Shown here: in pieces, positions 8,246 through 17,782 of the stretch
How positions within the stretch are numbered: the first letter of the stretch is position 1
Layout of the letters: each line of letters starts with the position of its first letter
Source of the DNA: Actinomycetota bacterium
GTDB taxonomy: Bacteria; Actinomycetota; CADDZG01; WHSQ01
Length of the DNA: 38,574 bases
Reading direction: 5' to 3'
Assembly: GCA_013697295.1 (NCBI GenBank)
Contig: JACCXF010000318.1
Span: 1-38,574 of the forward strand
Translations under genes and position numbers: made by a program
Notes under the pieces: generated by a model
The model's database searches: none
What the model saw: the letters and a program-made list of their open reading frames with translations, nothing else
Told to the model about the DNA's origin: nothing

Positions 8246-9336
8246 GTCACGATCTCCTTCGAGATCTTCTCGAGAGTCAGTATGCCCTTGTACCGCTGGC
8301 CCTCGGTGGCAACGACGGCCACCTGGGTGCGAGACGTGACGATCGAATCGAGCGCTTCTCGAAGCGTGCTCTCGCCGGTCACGTAAGCACTGAAGGGGCG
8401 GGGATCAACGTCCGACACCCGCTCGGCCTTCTCGAGGCCGGAACGATCGACCCATCCCAGCAACTCCCCGTCCTCGACGACGCTGATCCAGTCGAAGTCG
8501 AACCGGGCCAACTCCTCGAGCGCGTCCTTGGAGCTCGAGCCGGGCGCCGTTACCGGCCCATCTTCGACCCGGATCTCCTCCACCTTCATCAAGGCCAGGC
8601 GCTTCAGGCCCCGTTCGACGCCCACGAACTTCCTGACGAAATCGTTGGCCGGTTGGCGCAAGATCTCCTCCGGCGTGGCGAATTGCTCGATCTTTCCTCC
8701 CACGTTCAGGATCGCTATCCGATCCGCGATCTTGATCGCCTCATCGATGTCGTGCGTCACGAAGACGATGGTCTTCTGCAGCCTCCGTTGGATATCCAGG
8801 AACTGATCCTGGAGGCGCTCGCGCACGATGGGATCAACCGCGCCGAACGGCTCGTCCATTAGCATCACGGGTGGGTCGGCCGCGAGGGCTCGGGCAACCC
8901 CTACCCGCTGACGCTGACCGCCCGAAAGCTCGCTGGGATAACGCTCGAGCATCCGCTCGTCGAGATCGAAGATGGACACGAGCTCGCTGATGCGCTCTTC
9001 GATCCGTCCTCCCTCCCAGCCCTCTAACTTCGGAACGGTTGCCATGTTCTGCGCAACCGTCCTGTGAGGCAGGAGGCCGATACTTTGGATCACGTACCCG
9101 ATCCCGCGTCGCAAGCGCACGGCGTCCTGCTCGAGGACGTCCGTGCCATCGACGAAGATGTGACCCGAGGTTGGTTCGACCAACCTGTTGATCATCTTCA
9201 TCGTGGTCGTCTTCCCACATCCCGACGGACCCACGAGGACCACGGTCTCTCCATCGGCCACTTCCATCGAGAGACCCTCGACCGCAGACTGATCCGTCGA
9301 GTCGAACCTCTTGGTCACGTCTTCGAGCCGGATCAT
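8242..9336 (-). CDS. Osmoprotectant ABC transporter ATP-binding protein with C-terminal CBS-like region
   Basis: Walker A GPSGCGKTTTMKM, signature LSGGQRQRVGVARAL, Walker B VMLMDEPFGAVDP; C-terminal CBS-like FDWISVVEDGELLGWVDRSGL…TQVAVVATEGQRYKGILTLEKI. Start chosen at MIRLEDVTKRF. Confidence 0.9.
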   Translation of the reverse strand: MIRLEDVTKRFDSTDQSAVEGLSMEVADGETVVLVGPSGCGKTTTMKMINRLVEPTSGHIFVDGTDVLEQDAVRLRRGIGYVIQSIGLLPHRTVAQNMATVPKLEGWEGGRIEERISELVSIFDLDERMLERYPSELSGGQRQRVGVARALAADPPVMLMDEPFGAVDPIVRERLQDQFLDIQRRLQKTIVFVTHDIDEAIKIADRIAILNVGGKIEQFATPEEILRQPANDFVRKFVGVERGLKRLALMKVEEIRVEDGPVTAPGSSSKDALEELARFDFDWISVVEDGELLGWVDRSGLEKAERVSDVDPRPFSAYVTGESTLREALDSIVTSRTQVAVVATEGQRYKGILTLEKISKEIVT

Positions 9337-9429
9337 CGCCTCGGGCACCGGGCTCCCTTCTCGGGGTGGATCGTCGGGGCGACATCCTATGGGCGAAGCT
9401 GCTCGGGCCGCAGACGGCCCCCATCTATA

Positions 9430-9579
9430 GTGAGCATCGTGGCAGGGAAAGTCGTTCGGGCTCTTGGCTTGGCAGCACTCGCAGCCGTTGGGGTGTGGTG
9501 GGGACGCCTGATCGCGCACTCGAAGGATCCGGCGCCGGAGGGGCGCTGGCGCGAGATCTCCGACGACGCGTTCGAATGA
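9430..9579 (+). CDS. Small single-TM protein, unknown function
   Basis: GTG-initiated VSIVAGKVVRALGLAALAAVGVWWGRLIAHSKDPAPEGRWREISDDAFE*, immediately upstream of and co-oriented with the next CDS. Confidence 0.45.
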   Translation: MSIVAGKVVRALGLAALAAVGVWWGRLIAHSKDPAPEGRWREISDDAFE

Positions 9580-9583
9580 TGCT

Positions 9584-10690
9584 GTGAACGTGCTTCTACT
9601 CGGCGCGACCGGCGCCGTTGGCAGGCGGGTCGCCGGCGAGTTGGCGCGCTCCGACGCCGTTACCCGCCTCGTCGTCTCATCGCGGAACAGCGCGGACCTC
9701 GAGGCGGTCGCGCACAACCTCGGTGGCGTCGACCGCGGGGTATTCCACCTCGAGCTGGATGCATCGGACGAGCATGGCCTGGCTCTGGCCGGCCGGGAGT
9801 TCGACGTCATCGCTTCCTGCACCGGGCCTGCGTATCTCTACGAAGAGACGGCCGTCTCGTCTGCGATAGCGACGGGCACTTCATACGTTTCCCTGTGTGA
9901 CGACGCTGCGACGGTGCAGGCCCTCGTCGAGTCCTCGGACTCAGCGGCTACTGCGGGCGCGACGATCGTCTCCGGATGCGGGTTGAGCCCCGGCCTCACC
10001 AATTTCATGTGCCGCCTGGCCGCTGCCCAACTCGACGAGGTGGACGAGATCGCGATCCAAGTCGCTCGCTCCACAGCTGATGCCGCTAGTCCAGCATCCC
10101 TTCGATCGCTCGTGCGAACCGTGGCCGGGGGGCCGCCTCCGTCGTCCAGGGGGCCGGGGGACCCGGGCTCAGCGACACCGCGCCCATCGTTCTTTCCGCC
10201 CCCTGTGGGATGGGTCGAGACCTTCGGATACGACCACCCCGAGCTCTTGACGCTGCGCCGTTCGTTCCCTGGCGTTCGATTGGTGGAGTTCCGCGCGGGC
10301 CTGGCCGAGAGGGCGGCCATGGACATAGTGCGTGCGCTCGCCGCCGTGAGCGGGTCCGAGGGCTCTGGAGGGAAGTCGACCGTCGCGTCCGAGGTGTTGC
10401 GCCGGATTCTCGAGCGGATGCCGGCCCGAGGTGCCGAGTGGGCAGCCGCTCGAGTGGATGTCGAGGGCCGCCACGAGGGAAGGCCCCTATCGATCAGCTA
10501 CGGGATCGTCGACCACCTCACGAACCTCGCGGCCTTACCGATGGCTCAGGCCGCGCTCGCTCTAGGAACCGGTGACACGGCGGCCCCGGGTGTCCACGCG
10601 CCGGATGAGGTCTTCGGAGCAAAGCCATTCCTACGGGCTCTGAGTCACAGAGGGCTCCGCATCGCTCGGCTAGAGCCCTACGAGGTTTAG
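9584..10690 (+). CDS. Saccharopine dehydrogenase-like / trans-acting enoyl reductase family protein
   Basis: MNVLLLGATGAVGRRVAGELARSDAVTRLVVSSRN Rossmann start; YLYEETAVSSAIATGTSYVSLCDD; GCGLSPGLTNFMCRLAA. Confidence 0.8.
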   Translation: MNVLLLGATGAVGRRVAGELARSDAVTRLVVSSRNSADLEAVAHNLGGVDRGVFHLELDASDEHGLALAGREFDVIASCTGPAYLYEETAVSSAIATGTSYVSLCDDAATVQALVESSDSAATAGATIVSGCGLSPGLTNFMCRLAAAQLDEVDEIAIQVARSTADAASPASLRSLVRTVAGGPPPSSRGPGDPGSATPRPSFFPPPVGWVETFGYDHPELLTLRRSFPGVRLVEFRAGLAERAAMDIVRALAAVSGSEGSGGKSTVASEVLRRILERMPARGAEWAAARVDVEGRHEGRPLSISYGIVDHLTNLAALPMAQAALALGTGDTAAPGVHAPDEVFGAKPFLRALSHRGLRIARLEPYEV

Positions 10691-10693
10691 AGA

Positions 10694-11344
10694 CTAGTCG
10701 TCTCGCTCCGAGAAGGTCATGTCGATACCGCCGGCCACATCCGAAGCCAGGTTATAGATGAACGCCAGGAGCAAGTTCAAGAGGGAACCCAGGACCACCA
10801 GCGTGAACCCGATGAGCAGGGTCCACTTCTCGAGAAAGCCGAGCGTGATCCGGAAGTTCTGTTCGAGCTCGAAAGCCGTCTGGACATCTTCGATCGTTCG
10901 GAATAGACCGGCGGACTCGAGCAGCCAGTAGATGACGGCAACGAACACCAGGCCGACCACCAGGCAGCACGCGTAATAGACGAACGACAGCTTGAGGACG
11001 CTGATGGGGTCAACGTGGCGGAGGGTCCTCTTGACTCGCCGCACGGTGGGCCGGTAACGAGGAGAAGGGCTTGCGTAACGCCCTGAGGGAGCTTGGCGCG
11101 GGATGACGTCGGTCCTCACCGGGCGCGGCGCCACGCCACTGTCGCTCTGGGTCCTGGAGGTGGTGCGCTCCGGGGTTCGGCGCGGCGAACGTCCCGTCGC
11201 TACCGCTTCGACCCTTTCGGGAGGGACTTCGTCCACGGGGTCGAACAATGGTCCGGTCGCCTCGGGCTGGACGTGGCCGCCGGTTGCCGAAGAAGCCGGG
11301 GTACCGGCGCTCCAGACTCCCGACCGCTCGTTACTACTGGCCAT
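10694..11344 (-). CDS. DUF3566 domain membrane protein
   Basis: C-terminal VDPISVLKLSFVYYACCLVVGLVFVAVIYWLLESAGLFRTIEDVQ…NLLLAFIYNLASDVAGGIDMTFSERDD; located downstream of gyrA as in many Actinobacteria. Confidence 0.85.
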   Translation of the reverse strand: MASSNERSGVWSAGTPASSATGGHVQPEATGPLFDPVDEVPPERVEAVATGRSPRRTPERTTSRTQSDSGVAPRPVRTDVIPRQAPSGRYASPSPRYRPTVRRVKRTLRHVDPISVLKLSFVYYACCLVVGLVFVAVIYWLLESAGLFRTIEDVQTAFELEQNFRITLGFLEKWTLLIGFTLVVLGSLLNLLLAFIYNLASDVAGGIDMTFSERDD

Positions 11345-11511
11345 CGCTTTCTCCCTTGACGCCCGACCTTGGCATTCAGTATGGGCGAACGCCGGCGATC
11401 CCGCTAGCAATGGGGCCTGACGATCCGGGCTCTCAGAGCGGGTCATTCCTACCCTTCGGCGGTCCCAAGGCACTCTTTAGACGCTGCCGCACCGCCAACG
11501 AGTTCGCCCGA

Positions 11512-14046
11512 TCAGGTCGGTAGCTCGCCCTGAGCCTTTTCTTCTTCTTCGTCTTCGTCGACGGTCACCGACGGCGCTATCGCCGACACGGTCATGTCGG
11601 CGGAGAGATTCATGATCCGAACGCCGGTTGCCGGACGCCCCTGCCGTGAGATGTTCTTCACCGCCACACGGATGACCTGACCGTCGCTCGAGATGAAGAA
11701 CACCTCGTCTTCGAGGGCGACGGAAACGGCGCCGACGATCGGGCCCCTTGGTTTCGTCAACTTAGCGGCGATAACCCCTTTGCCTCCACGGCCCTTGCGC
11801 GGGAACTCCGGAAGCTTCGTCCGCTTGCCGTAGCCGAACTCGGTCACCACCAGAAGGTCCGAAGTCTCGTCCCGTGTCACGACCTCGCACGCGACCACTT
11901 CATCGTCAGGGTCGAGCTTGATGCCGATCACTCCCGTCGCGGTGCGACCCATCGGGCGAACGTGATCCTCCTTGAATCGGATCGCCTTGCCCTTCTTCGT
12001 GATCAGCAAGACGTCGTTGTCGCCGGCCGTTGGACGAACCCGCACGACTTCGTCGCCGTCCTTCAGGTTCAGGGCGATGATGCCCTCCTTGCGCGATGAG
12101 TCGTACTCCTGGAAGAGTGTTTTCTTGACCATGCCGCGCTTCGTCGCGATCAGCAGGTAGCGGTTCGTCTCGTAATCGCGCGTGTCGATCACTGCGGCGA
12201 CGCCATCCTCGGGGCGCATGGGCACGACATTCACCACGGCGGTGCCTCGAGCCGTCCGGTCCCGCTTCGGGATCTCATGTGCCTTCAGGCGATAGACCCT
12301 GCCCGTGTTCGAGAACAACAGGAGATAGGAGTGCGCGGTCGTCGCGATGAGGTGGTCGACGATGTCCCCCACTTTGAGGGCTGCTCCCCGAACCCCCCGG
12401 CCCCCACGGCCCTGACGCTTGTAGGTGTCGAGTGGCACCGTCTTGACATAGCGGTCCCGCGATACGGACACCACGAGATCTTCGTCCGCGATGAGGTCTT
12501 CGATGTCGAACTCGCCCTCGTCGGGGACCAGGCGAGAACGGCGCGCGTCGGCGAACTTCTCTTTGACTTCCTTCAGCTCGTCCGCGACGATCCGACGCAC
12601 CTTCCCGGGGTCGGCCAGGATGCCCTTCAACTCCGCGATCGTCTTCTGCAGCTCGGCATGTTCCTCGCGCACCTTGTCCTGTTCGAGGGCGGTGAGTCTG
12701 CGAAGTGGCATGTCGAGGATGTGTTGCGCCTGAATCTCAGTGAGAGCGAACCGGGCGATCAAGCCGCCACGTGCCTCCTCGACGTCTGCCGCGGCACGGA
12801 TCAGTTCGATGATCTCTTCGATGTTGTCGAGGGCGATGATGAGCCCCTCGAGGATGTGTGATCGCTCCTCGGCCTTCCGCAGGCGATAGCGCGTCCGGCG
12901 CACGGTAACTTCCACCTGGTGAGTGATGTATGCCTCGATGACCTGAGCCAGATTGAGGGTGCGCGGGACCCCGTCATCCAACGCCAGCATGTTGACGCTG
13001 AAGTTCTCTTGCAGCTGGGTGCGTTTGTAGAGTTGGTTCAGCACCACCTGAGGGATCGCGTTCCGCTTCAGATCGATGACCATCCGGATGCCCTCACGTG
13101 AGGATTCGTCCCGCAGGTCCGCGATGCCTTCGAGTCGCTTCGTCACCACGAGCTCGGCGATCTTCTCGGTCAACCGAGCCTTATTGACCTGGTACGGGAT
13201 CTCGGTCACGACGATCCGGGGGTTCCCTCGTGGCCCTTCCTCCACCTCGCAGACCGCCCGCATCTTGACCGAGCCGCGGCCGGTCGTGTAGGCGTCCCTG
13301 ATCCCCTGACGACCGAGGATGAGGGCGCCGGTCGGGAAGTCCGGCCCCTTCACGTGCTTCATCACGGCCGAGAGCGTCTTCTCCTTGTCCTCCGCGAGCT
13401 CTGGGTTCTCGAGGATCTCGACCACCGCGTCTATGACCTCGCCGAGGTTGTGTGGAGGGATGTTCGTGGCCATTCCGACTGCGATCCCGCTGGACCCGTT
13501 CACCAACAGGTTCGGGAAGCGCGCCGGAAGAACCAACGGCTCGTTCTCATAGCCATCGTAGTTCGGAGCGAAGTCGACCGTCTCTTCGTCGATGTCACGC
13601 AGGAGCTCCATCGCCAGGCGGGACAGCCTGCACTCGGTGTAACGCATGGCGCCGGGCGGGTCGCCATCGATCGAGCCGAAGTTTCCCTGTCCGTCGATGA
13701 GCTCGTACCTGGTCGAAAAGTCTTGCGCCAAGCGGGCGAGGGCGTCGTAGATCGACTGGTCACCGTGCGGGTGGTACTTCTTCATCACGTCACCGACCAG
13801 CGCGGCGCACTTCCGGTGCTGGCGGTCGGGACGCAAACCGGCCTCGAGGCCGGCGAACAGGACCCGTCTGTGCACCGGTTTCAAACCATCTCGCACATCG
13901 GGAAGTGCGCGGCTAACGATGACCGACATCGCGTACTCGAGGAACGAGTACTGAACCTCCTCTTCGAGGCTTATCTCGGAGATGCCGATCCCATTACCCG
14001 AGGCGGCTTCATCGTGCAGTTTGTCTTGAAAGGGTTCGTCAGGCAT
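11512..14046 (-). CDS. gyrA: DNA gyrase subunit A
   Basis: EVQYSFLEYAMSVIVSRALPDVRDGLKPVHRRVLFAG…GNFGSIDGDPPGAMRYTECRLSRLA; GyrA-box-like QGRGGRGV. Confidence 0.98.
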   Translation of the reverse strand: MPDEPFQDKLHDEAASGNGIGISEISLEEEVQYSFLEYAMSVIVSRALPDVRDGLKPVHRRVLFAGLEAGLRPDRQHRKCAALVGDVMKKYHPHGDQSIYDALARLAQDFSTRYELIDGQGNFGSIDGDPPGAMRYTECRLSRLAMELLRDIDEETVDFAPNYDGYENEPLVLPARFPNLLVNGSSGIAVGMATNIPPHNLGEVIDAVVEILENPELAEDKEKTLSAVMKHVKGPDFPTGALILGRQGIRDAYTTGRGSVKMRAVCEVEEGPRGNPRIVVTEIPYQVNKARLTEKIAELVVTKRLEGIADLRDESSREGIRMVIDLKRNAIPQVVLNQLYKRTQLQENFSVNMLALDDGVPRTLNLAQVIEAYITHQVEVTVRRTRYRLRKAEERSHILEGLIIALDNIEEIIELIRAAADVEEARGGLIARFALTEIQAQHILDMPLRRLTALEQDKVREEHAELQKTIAELKGILADPGKVRRIVADELKEVKEKFADARRSRLVPDEGEFDIEDLIADEDLVVSVSRDRYVKTVPLDTYKRQGRGGRGVRGAALKVGDIVDHLIATTAHSYLLLFSNTGRVYRLKAHEIPKRDRTARGTAVVNVVPMRPEDGVAAVIDTRDYETNRYLLIATKRGMVKKTLFQEYDSSRKEGIIALNLKDGDEVVRVRPTAGDNDVLLITKKGKAIRFKEDHVRPMGRTATGVIGIKLDPDDEVVACEVVTRDETSDLLVVTEFGYGKRTKLPEFPRKGRGGKGVIAAKLTKPRGPIVGAVSVALEDEVFFISSDGQVIRVAVKNISRQGRPATGVRIMNLSADMTVSAIAPSVTVDEDEEEEKAQGELPT

Positions 14047-14052
14047 GTCTAC

Positions 14053-15996
14053 CTAAATGTCGAGGAAACGGATGTCTTTCGCATTGCGCTGGATGAACGT
14101 CTTGCGGGCGTCAACGTCCTCGCCCATCAGTGTCGAGAAGATCTCCTCGGCGAGAGCAGCGTCCTCCATGGTCACGCGCAAGAGCCTGCGGCGTTCCGGA
14201 TCGAGGGTCGTGTCCCACAGCTCGGAGGGATCCATCTCCGAGAGACCTTTGAAGCGAGCGGCTTCGATCTTCGCCCCGTTCGATTGCGTGCGATAGACAT
14301 CGAGCTGCTCGTCGTTGAGGAAGTAGAGCACTTTGCCTTTGTGCTTTACGCGGTAGAGAGGAGGCTGGGCGACATAGACGTAACCGGCGTCGATCAGCTC
14401 CGGCATGTACCGGAAGAAGAACGTCAGCAACAGCGTCTTGATGTGCGACCCATCCACGTCCGCGTCGGCCATGGAGATGATCTTGTGGTACCTGCACTTG
14501 GTGAGATCAAATTCCTCGCCGATGCCGGTGCCCACCGCCGTGATGATCGCCTGAACCTCTTTGTTCTCGAGGATCTTCGCCAGCCGGGCCCGCTCGACGT
14601 TGAGAATCTTCCCCCGCAAAGGCAGGATCGCCTGAACCGCGCGATCGCGCCCCTGCTTCGCGGTGCCCCCGGCGGAGTTCCCCTCGACGATGTAGAGCTC
14701 AGCCTCGGCCGGATCCCGGGTCTGGCAGTCGGCCAGCTTCCCGGGGAGGGTCGACGACTCCAGCAGTGATTTGCGCCGCACGAGATCGCGCACCTTGCGC
14801 GCTTCGAGGCGGGCGCGCTGGGCGGACAACGCCTTGATGCAGATCGCTCGAGCATCGCCCGGATGCTCCTCCAAGAACTCGCCGAATCGCTGGTTCATCG
14901 AGGTCAACACGAAGGAGCGGATCTCGGTGTTACCGAGCTTCGTCTTCGTTTGCCCTTCGAACTGCGGGTCACGCAGTTTCACCGAGACGATGGCGGTCAA
15001 CCCCTCGCGAACATCCTCGCCCGTCAAAGGATCGTCTTTCTCTTTCAGGATCCCTTTCGCTCGAGCGTAGGAGGTGATGACTCCCGTCAAGGACCTGCGG
15101 AAGCCCTCCTCGTGCATGCCGCCCTCATGCGTGTTGATGTTGTTGGCGAACGTGAAGACCGACTCGTTGTACGAGTTCGTCCACTGCATCGCTACCTCGA
15201 GCTCGTGGTTCTCGCCCTTCGCCTCGAAATAGACGACACGTTTGCTAACCGCATCACGGGAGGCATTGAGGTGTTTGACGAAATCCACGATCCCGCCGGT
15301 GTAACGAAAGACTTCCTTGGCCTCGGGCTCGACGCGCTGGTCGATGAGCTGAATCTCGAGACCCTTGTTCAAGAACGCCATCTCGCGCATTCGCTGCACC
15401 AGGGTATCGAACTTGAACTCGCGCTCTTCCGTGAAGATCTCGGGGTCCGGCCAGAAGGTAACCGTCGTTCCCGTGCGCTTGATCGGCCTGACCTTTTTCA
15501 GAGCTGCTTGGCGGGCTCCCCGCCGGTACTCCTGTTGCCACAACTGACCCTCGCGCGCGACCTCGACCAGCAAGCGCTCGGACAGCGCGTTGACGACCGA
15601 CACCCCGACGCCGTGCAGACCACCGGACACCTGGTATCCCTTGCCACCGAACTTGCCGCCGGCGTGAAGGGTGGTGAGGACGACCTCGACCGCGGGTTTG
15701 CCCTCGCCCTTGACGGTATCCACGGGGATGCCCCGGCCGTTGTCCGAAACGCGGCACCCGCCGTCGGGGAGCAACTCGACCTTGATGCGGTCGCAATAAC
15801 CGGCCATCGCCTCGTCGACGGCGTTGTCCACAACCTCGTATATGAGGTGATGAAGCCCGCGCAACCCGGTGGATCCGATGTACATGCCGGGTCGCTGGCG
15901 AACAGGATCGAGGCCCTTGAGGACCGTGATGTCCTGCCCGGTGTAAGACGGTTTCCCGCTGGTTCTGGACGCGGTTGCCGGTGCCTTAGCCGAGGT
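14053..15996 (-). CDS. gyrB: DNA gyrase subunit B (5' end uncertain: no canonical start codon upstream of MYIGSTG)
   Basis: VLKGLDPVRQRPGMYIGSTGLRGLHHLIYEVVDNAVDEAMAGYC…EGNSAGGTAKQGRDRAVQAILPLRGKILNVERARL…DADVDGSHIKTLLLTFFFRYMP. The frame is open from the in-frame TAG at 16009-16011. Confidence 0.95.
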   Translation of the reverse strand, partial: TSAKAPATASRTSGKPSYTGQDITVLKGLDPVRQRPGMYIGSTGLRGLHHLIYEVVDNAVDEAMAGYCDRIKVELLPDGGCRVSDNGRGIPVDTVKGEGKPAVEVVLTTLHAGGKFGGKGYQVSGGLHGVGVSVVNALSERLLVEVAREGQLWQQEYRRGARQAALKKVRPIKRTGTTVTFWPDPEIFTEEREFKFDTLVQRMREMAFLNKGLEIQLIDQRVEPEAKEVFRYTGGIVDFVKHLNASRDAVSKRVVYFEAKGENHELEVAMQWTNSYNESVFTFANNINTHEGGMHEEGFRRSLTGVITSYARAKGILKEKDDPLTGEDVREGLTAIVSVKLRDPQFEGQTKTKLGNTEIRSFVLTSMNQRFGEFLEEHPGDARAICIKALSAQRARLEARKVRDLVRRKSLLESSTLPGKLADCQTRDPAEAELYIVEGNSAGGTAKQGRDRAVQAILPLRGKILNVERARLAKILENKEVQAIITAVGTGIGEEFDLTKCRYHKIISMADADVDGSHIKTLLLTFFFRYMPELIDAGYVYVAQPPLYRVKHKGKVLYFLNDEQLDVYRTQSNGAKIEAARFKGLSEMDPSELWDTTLDPERRRLLRVTMEDAALAEEIFSTLMGEDVDARKTFIQRNAKDIRFLDI

Positions 15997-16180
15997 CTTT
16001 CTCCTTATCTAGAGGGGCCGAAGCGTGGCCGTGGCCCTCGTGAGAGATCTTTGATCTGCGTTCCACTCATCGCACCTTGAGGCGCGCGGCTGAAGGCCGC
16101 TGTGAAGTGGGTTCACGTTGGCCCAATAATAGCATCTACCAGGGAGTTTCCGGTTTTTCGCGGGGCTGTTTGGAGGGTGT

Positions 16181-16618
16181 TCAACGGGCCTCCTCGTGCC
16201 GTCTCGACCACGCGTCGCGAGCGCGCTCGAGTGCCGACCTCGGGTCCTCCTGACCGACCTCCGGGCGGCGGCGACCGACCGGTTCGTAGACCTGTCGTGG
16301 CTCAGGACCAGACGATGCGATCGCGCCGGGTGCGGTCCAGACGCGTACCTCCGCGACGAGCTCTTTCCCGGCCACCTGATTCGCCGCTCGTTTGATCTCT
16401 TGTCCCAGGTATCCCACTTCCGTCGCCCACGTCGGAGAGTCGGTCCGGATCCTCAGCACGCCCTCTCGAAGCGAGGTGGGTTCCGCGTGTGCGGCGACCG
16501 TGTCACCGACGATGTCGTTCCATCGTGACCACACGAGGCCGGTCTCGACCGCACCGCCCATGCCTAACCGCGCGCCGGCGCCCTGGAGGAGATCCTTCAG
16601 CCTCTGGGGGTTACTCAT
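16181..16618 (-). CDS. DUF721 (DciA-like) family protein
   Basis: Between recF and gyrB; WNDIVGDTVAAHAEPTSLREGVLRIRTDSPTWATEVGYLGQEI typical of DUF721; overlaps the recF 3' end by 4 nt. Confidence 0.85.
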   Translation of the reverse strand: MSNPQRLKDLLQGAGARLGMGGAVETGLVWSRWNDIVGDTVAAHAEPTSLREGVLRIRTDSPTWATEVGYLGQEIKRAANQVAGKELVAEVRVWTAPGAIASSGPEPRQVYEPVGRRRPEVGQEDPRSALERARDAWSRRHEEAR

Positions 16619-17775
16619 CCGGCCCTCAATTGACCCGACACGACTTCGATGACGTTACCGCTGCCGGCTGCTTCGATCGCTCCCGGCTCGGCGGAAGTGA
16701 GCACGGCTTGTCCGGCGGCGCGGACGGCGTCGCTCAACCACGTTCGGCGGCTCGGATCCAGTTCCGAGAAGACGTCGTCGAGCAACAGGATGGGCTGCTC
16801 ACCAAGGACCTCGGCGAGGAGGTCGAACTCGCCGAGCTTCAGGGCCAGAGCCGACGTGCGTTGCTCGCCCTGCGAGGCGAACAAGCGCGCGTCCAACAAA
16901 CCGGCGTCGCTCCCTTCGGAGGCGAGTTGGATAACCACGTCGTCACGCTGCGGCCCCACCAATGACATCCCCCGCTCGAGTTCTTTGCCGCGGATCTTCT
17001 CGATGCTCTCTCCTAGTTCCGACGCGAGAACACTCTGATCGATCCCGCGTGGGTGCGCCAGCGACTCCATGACCAGGTCGCCGGTCAGCCACGAACTGTC
17101 GTAGGTGAGGTGGATCTCCCCCCCTCCGGCGATCCCCTCGTACCGCTTCGCCACGAACGGCATCAGGTCCGCCAGCACACTCAGGCGAGCGGCCGTGAGT
17201 GCCGCGCCGGCGCGGCACAGAGCCTCATCCCATACCTCGAGAGTCTCCAGCACCTGTTTTCCGGCCGCACGCGGCGCGCTCTTCAACAGCGCGTTCCTTT
17301 GCTTGAGTGTTCGCTCCCATTCACGACGAAGCCCGTCGCGCGTCGGGCGAACCTTCACTACCAAGTCGTCGAGGAACCGTCGTCGGCCTTCCGGAGAACC
17401 CTTGATAAGCGAAAGCTCGTCCGGACCGAAGAAGACGCTGACGATCAATTCGCTCAGCGAGCCGAGACCGGGGGCCGGCGCCTTGTTGATCAAAGCGCGC
17501 GTTCCCCGGCCGGGACGGATCTCGAGGTCGGCCTCGATCCGGCGTTCACCGCGCGCGACCTCTGCATGGAGAAGAGCTCGTTCCGCACCTTCTCGAACGA
17601 GAGACGAGTCCGGGCCACGTGGCGACCCAAGCCCGCTGAGGCAATAGATCCCCTCCAGTAGGTTCGTCTTCCCCTGAGCGTTCCGGCCCACGATCAGGTT
17701 GAGCCCAGGGTCGAACTCCGCCCTGGCTCGCGTGTAGTTGCGGAAGTCCTCGAGGACGAGGCGGTCGACTCGCAA
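16615..17775 (-). CDS. recF: DNA replication and repair protein RecF
   Basis: MRVDRLVLEDFRNYTRARAEFDPGLNLIVGRNAQGKTNLLEGIYCLSG…LLLDDVFSELDPSRR. Confidence 0.97.
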   Translation of the reverse strand: MRVDRLVLEDFRNYTRARAEFDPGLNLIVGRNAQGKTNLLEGIYCLSGLGSPRGPDSSLVREGAERALLHAEVARGERRIEADLEIRPGRGTRALINKAPAPGLGSLSELIVSVFFGPDELSLIKGSPEGRRRFLDDLVVKVRPTRDGLRREWERTLKQRNALLKSAPRAAGKQVLETLEVWDEALCRAGAALTAARLSVLADLMPFVAKRYEGIAGGGEIHLTYDSSWLTGDLVMESLAHPRGIDQSVLASELGESIEKIRGKELERGMSLVGPQRDDVVIQLASEGSDAGLLDARLFASQGEQRTSALALKLGEFDLLAEVLGEQPILLLDDVFSELDPSRRTWLSDAVRAAGQAVLTSAEPGAIEAAGSGNVIEVVSGQLRAG

Positions 17776-17782
17776 TTCCCCG

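Noticed and set aside
9337-9822. N-terminal extension of the osmoprotectant ATPase ORF up to 9822
   Set aside because: Low-complexity Arg/Ser/Pro sequence overlapping the start of the plus-strand saccharopine-dehydrogenase-like gene; MIRLEDVTKRF at 9336 is the natural ATPase start.
13090-13106. Palindrome CCTCACGTGAGG as a candidate parS site
   Set aside because: Lacks the TGTTTCACGTGAAACA flanks; it lies within gyrA coding sequence. I saw no convincing parS in the window, though a systematic search was not possible.
13354-16080. Long plus-strand ORFs (471 aa and 405 aa) opposite gyrA and gyrB
   Set aside because: They are antisense to unmistakable gyrA/gyrB and have skewed compositions typical of shadow ORFs in high-GC DNA.
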